DNA of 64,000 nt from JAPLDB01 sp038230515 (GTDB lineage: Bacteria > Bacteroidota > Bacteroidia > AKYH767-A > 2013-40CM-41-45), in contig JBBRND010000014.1 in the NCBI GenBank assembly GCA_038230515.1, positions 39,746 through 103,745 on the forward strand. The letters are read 5' to 3'. Made by a program: the position numbers and the translations under genes. Positions 62,201-64,000 of the stretch are shown in pieces (the stretch's first letter is position 1; each line of letters begins with the position of its first letter). Below the pieces are notes generated by a model. That model saw only the letters and a program-made list of their open reading frames with translations, had not been told where the DNA came from and made no database searches.

Positions 62201-64000
62201 TTTGACCCTGTAGTTGCAGGAATTGGTACGCATACCATTACTTATTACTATACAGATTTCAGCACGGATTGTAACAACTCTGCTACTGTTGATATTGTGG
62301 TAAATCCACTCCCTTCAGTAAATGCGGGTACCTATTCTCCGGTGTGCATTGATGCAGGAACAGTAACATTGACAGGAACCCCTTCCGGAGGTACATTCAG
62401 TGGTGCAGGAGTATCAGGCAGCACATTCGATCCTGCTTTAGCTGGCGCAGGTTCACACGATATTACCTACTCATATACTGATGGGAATGGTTGCAGTAAT
62501 GACTCCACCACTACCATTATTGTATATGATTTGCCAGTAGTAGATGCCGGAACTTACGGACCAGTATGTATTGATGGTTCAGCGATCACTCTTGTTGGAA
62601 CCCCTACAGGCGGAACCTTCAGTGGAGCGGGAGTTACTGGAAATATTTTTAATCCATCCACAGCCGGAGCCGGTTCGCACACAATCACCTATACTTACAC
62701 CAATGGCAATACAAACTGTACAAATACATCAACTACTACTATTGTAGTGAATGCACTGCCAACAGTAACAACAGGTGGGCCTTACGGACCCGTATGTATT
62801 GATGGCTCAGCAATCACATTGAGCGGCACCCCAACAGGTGGAACCTTCAGTGGAACGGGAGTTACGGGAAATACATTTGATCCATCAACAGCGGGAGCCG
62901 GCACGTACACGATTACTTATACCTATACCGATGGTAACAATTGCACGAACAGTGCAACCGTAAATATTGTTGTCAATGCATTACCAACAGTAAGTGCAGG
63001 CGGGCCTTACGGACCGGTTTGTTTAAATGGAGTAAACATTACGCTGAGCGGCACCCCAACAGGAGGAACCTTCAGCGGAGCGGGAGTTACTGGAAATACA
63101 TTTGATCCATCCACAGCGGGAGCCGGTTCATACACGATTACTTATACCTATACTGATGGTAACAACTGCACCAACAGTGCCACCACTACTATTGTGGTAA
63201 ATCCACTGCCAACAGTAACAACAGGTGGGCCTTACGGACCCGTATGTATTGATGGATCAGCAATCGCTCTTGTTGGCACCCCGACAGGAGGAACCTTCAG
63301 CGGAGCGGGAGTTACTGGAAATACATTTGATCCATCAACAGCGGGAGCCGGCACATACACGATTACTTATACCTATACCGATGGTAACAATTGCACGAAC
63401 AGTGCGACTACCACTATTGTGGTGAATCCATTGCCGACTGTAACAACAGGCGGGCCTTACGGACCCGTATGTATTGATGGCTCAGTAATCACATTGAGCG
63501 GCACCCCTACAGGTGGAACCTTTAGCGGAACGGGAGTTACTGGAAATATATTTGATCCGGCAACAGCGGGAGCCGGCACATACACGATCACCTATACCTA
63601 TACCGATGGTAACAATTGCACGAACAGTGCGACTACTACTATTGTGGTGAACGCCTTACCAACAGTGACAGCGGGAGGACCTTACGGTCCAGTATGTCTT
63701 AATGGCTCAGCGATCACACTGACAGGCACCCCGACAGGAGGAACCTTCAGCGGAGCGGGAGTTACTGGAAATACATTTGATCCATCCACAGCGGGAGCGG
63801 GCTCACACACGATCACCTATACTTACTCCGATGGTAACAATTGCACGAACAGTGCGACTACTACTATTGTGGTGAATCCATTGCCGACAGTAACAACAGG
63901 CGGGCCTTACGGACCCGTATGTATTGATGGCTCAGCAATCACATTGAGCGGCACCCCTACAGGTGGAACCGTTAGAGGAACGGGAGTTACGGGACAGACA
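59240..64000 (+). CDS. Giant secreted repeat protein, 3' end beyond the window
   Basis: Open from ATG 59240 to the window edge (1587 codons, no stop at the points checked). A signal peptide (MKKSLLLLSLIFFILISQQTIA) is followed by an Ig/PKD-like module with SSAEWNWGDGNYSYG, a long propeller-like region (about 150-560; GNLLWIRYWDD, NGNQQWSKQVY), Ig-like modules (SILCSGETLDLNANAG) and, from about 61.6 kb, eleven repeats of about 75 residues whose core is PVCIDGSAITLSGTPTGGTF ... GAGVTGNTFDPSTAGAG ... YTYTDGNNCTNSAT. This is SprB/adhesin-like; a T9SS signal is expected at the missing C-terminus. The last copy diverges abruptly (GGTVRGTGVTGQT). Confidence 0.88.
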   Translation, partial: MKKSLLLLSLIFFILISQQTIAQNCNPAISGDDTVCVSSTAYLYESTFGTFASYLWSDGETTSYVYVPPGNYTLTTTTAFGCFGTASFTVIGQQEPQVSFTTTVNNSNVITVNTSTNVSSAEWNWGDGNYSYGLASNHAYAFDGQYTICLNSTDQHRYNFCEDRSYCTRVIIGTPNTIPTDTGFYHYYNSPDFSSYLVSNGIKVIQNPVDSGFLYSCKYDDCSDGCTEPALLSTDKNGNLLWIRYWDDLGNRDIYDMIYFDSGYVISFGYNNLRSSLGTSNYMLLKIDLNGNQQWSKQVYSEQQMLVPFTDTKFAQVSNYNFQLNFFDTQGNLIDTVEYDQNYYISNWSKTAGGNILLNGYYGDQSPLYHMAMQLDTSGNILWNRTFSYQGNSYSNGKPTEAYNGDLLFPGNYVYGSTALIRGYYLVRLDPDGSLISAYSLPWQGEHNAYVAPNSRIAIASTNYSNDSLKILTLDNTYAAVSAKSINITSPLSNIRTLDGNIAVTYDPSYLYKTTLEGLHQCYDSAITPAIAPRALIVDSIVFNRQAPFVAVYDTNYLSHAVTPFDTTLCFQCTATASIQHTGDSILCSGETLDLNANAGDYQYSWSNGSHSNQITVQDSGTYTLTVSDYHGCTATASIQIVQGAVLHPFFGIAIISGNFCEGDDFFLQVADSNQQIITSYLWDTGETTNQISANSSGTYTVILTDAYGCTTTGSINITMNPVSPAVTITGNLNICAGQTTELCLFYTDNGTGPYTYSWPFGESPDSCITVGAGSYDLYVYNSFGCQEYVQPVTVIENPLPAVNAGTYSPVCIDAGIVTLTGTPSGGTFSGAGVSGSTFDPALAGAGSHDITYSYTDGNGCSNDSTTTIIVYDLPIVYAGSYFDVCIDVSSVSLAGSPSGGTFSGSGVVGNTFIPSTAGAGSHIITYSYINGNTGCSNSDTATIVVNALPIVDAGTYGPFCIDGSTVTLTGTPAGGTFVGTGVTGNTFDPVVAGIGTHTITYYYTDFSTDCNNSATVDIVVNPLPSVNAGTYSPVCIDAGTVTLTGTPSGGTFSGAGVSGSTFDPALAGAGSHDITYSYTDGNGCSNDSTTTIIVYDLPVVDAGTYGPVCIDGSAITLVGTPTGGTFSGAGVTGNIFNPSTAGAGSHTITYTYTNGNTNCTNTSTTTIVVNALPTVTTGGPYGPVCIDGSAITLSGTPTGGTFSGTGVTGNTFDPSTAGAGTYTITYTYTDGNNCTNSATVNIVVNALPTVSAGGPYGPVCLNGVNITLSGTPTGGTFSGAGVTGNTFDPSTAGAGSYTITYTYTDGNNCTNSATTTIVVNPLPTVTTGGPYGPVCIDGSAIALVGTPTGGTFSGAGVTGNTFDPSTAGAGTYTITYTYTDGNNCTNSATTTIVVNPLPTVTTGGPYGPVCIDGSVITLSGTPTGGTFSGTGVTGNIFDPATAGAGTYTITYTYTDGNNCTNSATTTIVVNALPTVTAGGPYGPVCLNGSAITLTGTPTGGTFSGAGVTGNTFDPSTAGAGSHTITYTYSDGNNCTNSATTTIVVNPLPTVTTGGPYGPVCIDGSAITLSGTPTGGTVRGTGVTGQT
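61620..64000 (+). repeat. Tandem coding repeats of about 225 bp
   Basis: Eleven copies with anchors near 61674, 61896, 62120, 62346, 62568, 62796, 63020, 63247, 63472, 63697 and 63922. Period 222-228 bp, most often 225. The later copies are nearly identical at DNA level, and the copy around 61653-61850 reappears almost unchanged 675 bp later (three units), showing recent intragenic duplication or gene conversion. Confidence 0.85.

Noticed and set aside
59404..63425. Several short plus- and minus-strand frames over the giant protein
   Set aside because: They are out-of-frame shadows; the frame starting at 59240 continues to the window edge, and the repeats read as protein only in that frame.

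Overview
The window is chromosomal DNA of a Bacteroidota bacterium, most likely from the Chitinophagales/Sphingobacteriales side of the phylum. The evidence is: a complete SprA-type outer-membrane translocon gene; five secreted proteins ending in type IX secretion (T9SS) C-terminal sorting domains plus the start of a giant repeat-rich surface protein; several upstream regions with the Bacteroidota promoter form TTTG-N19/20-TAnnTTTG (best case in front of rpsU); weak or absent Shine-Dalgarno sequences; many TTG starts; and the neighbours rpsU-xerC-hpf, thrS-infC-rpmI-rplT and ruvA-sprA.

Layout. 0-6.4 kb: two tandem membrane GT-C/TPR proteins, aroQ, xerD and a secreted GH16-like protein. 6.9-12 kb: a eukaryote-like cyclophilin, a tricorn-type protease and a WG-repeat protein. 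12-21.3 kb (minus strand): a T9SS beta-propeller-like protein, a T9SS GH30-like glycosidase, an ABC exporter, an M3 peptidase and a small NTF2-like lipoprotein. 21.5-27.9 kb: an accessory defence-like island with an MmeI-like fused restriction-modification enzyme, an OLD/RecF-like AAA ATPase, a TOPRIM/DUF4276-like partner and a DUF5131 radical-SAM-like protein, the last three translationally packed. 28-34.5 kb: translation genes (thrS, infC with a non-AUG start, rpmI, rplT, rpsU, hpf), a DUF6056-like membrane protein and xerC. 34.7-42.7 kb: lytic transglycosylase, DUF3089 lipoprotein, ruvB, a DEAD-box helicase, a T9SS protein and ruvA. 42.8-50 kb: sprA. 50-52.3 kb: three unrecognised minus-strand genes. 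52.6-59 kb: a T9SS protein, a RAYT transposase flanked by its own REP-like hairpins, an acyltransferase and an M43 protease. 59.2 kb to the end: a giant secreted protein with eleven ~75-residue repeats, cut by the window edge.

The most unusual signal is non-coding. Four separate intergenic regions (about 11.94-12.37, 21.52-21.89, 39.77-39.93 and 55.16-55.62 kb) each hold a degenerate tandem array with a period of exactly 21 bp. Unit sequences differ between loci, but two of them (39.8 and 55.2 kb) share the core RTAAAC-N3-KCT-SAS once strand is allowed for, and the others are compatible with a related ATRAAY start. They are not CRISPRs, and the long open frames across them are expected because 21 is a multiple of 3. 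They look like members of one dispersed, undescribed family of helically phased (two B-DNA turns) intergenic repeats.

Functionally the core genes cover DNA resolution and recombination (RuvA, RuvB, XerC, XerD), translation, envelope building and secretion. The accessory content is the defence island, the RAYT/REP element and the repeat arrays. No tRNA, rRNA, CRISPR array or prophage was seen.
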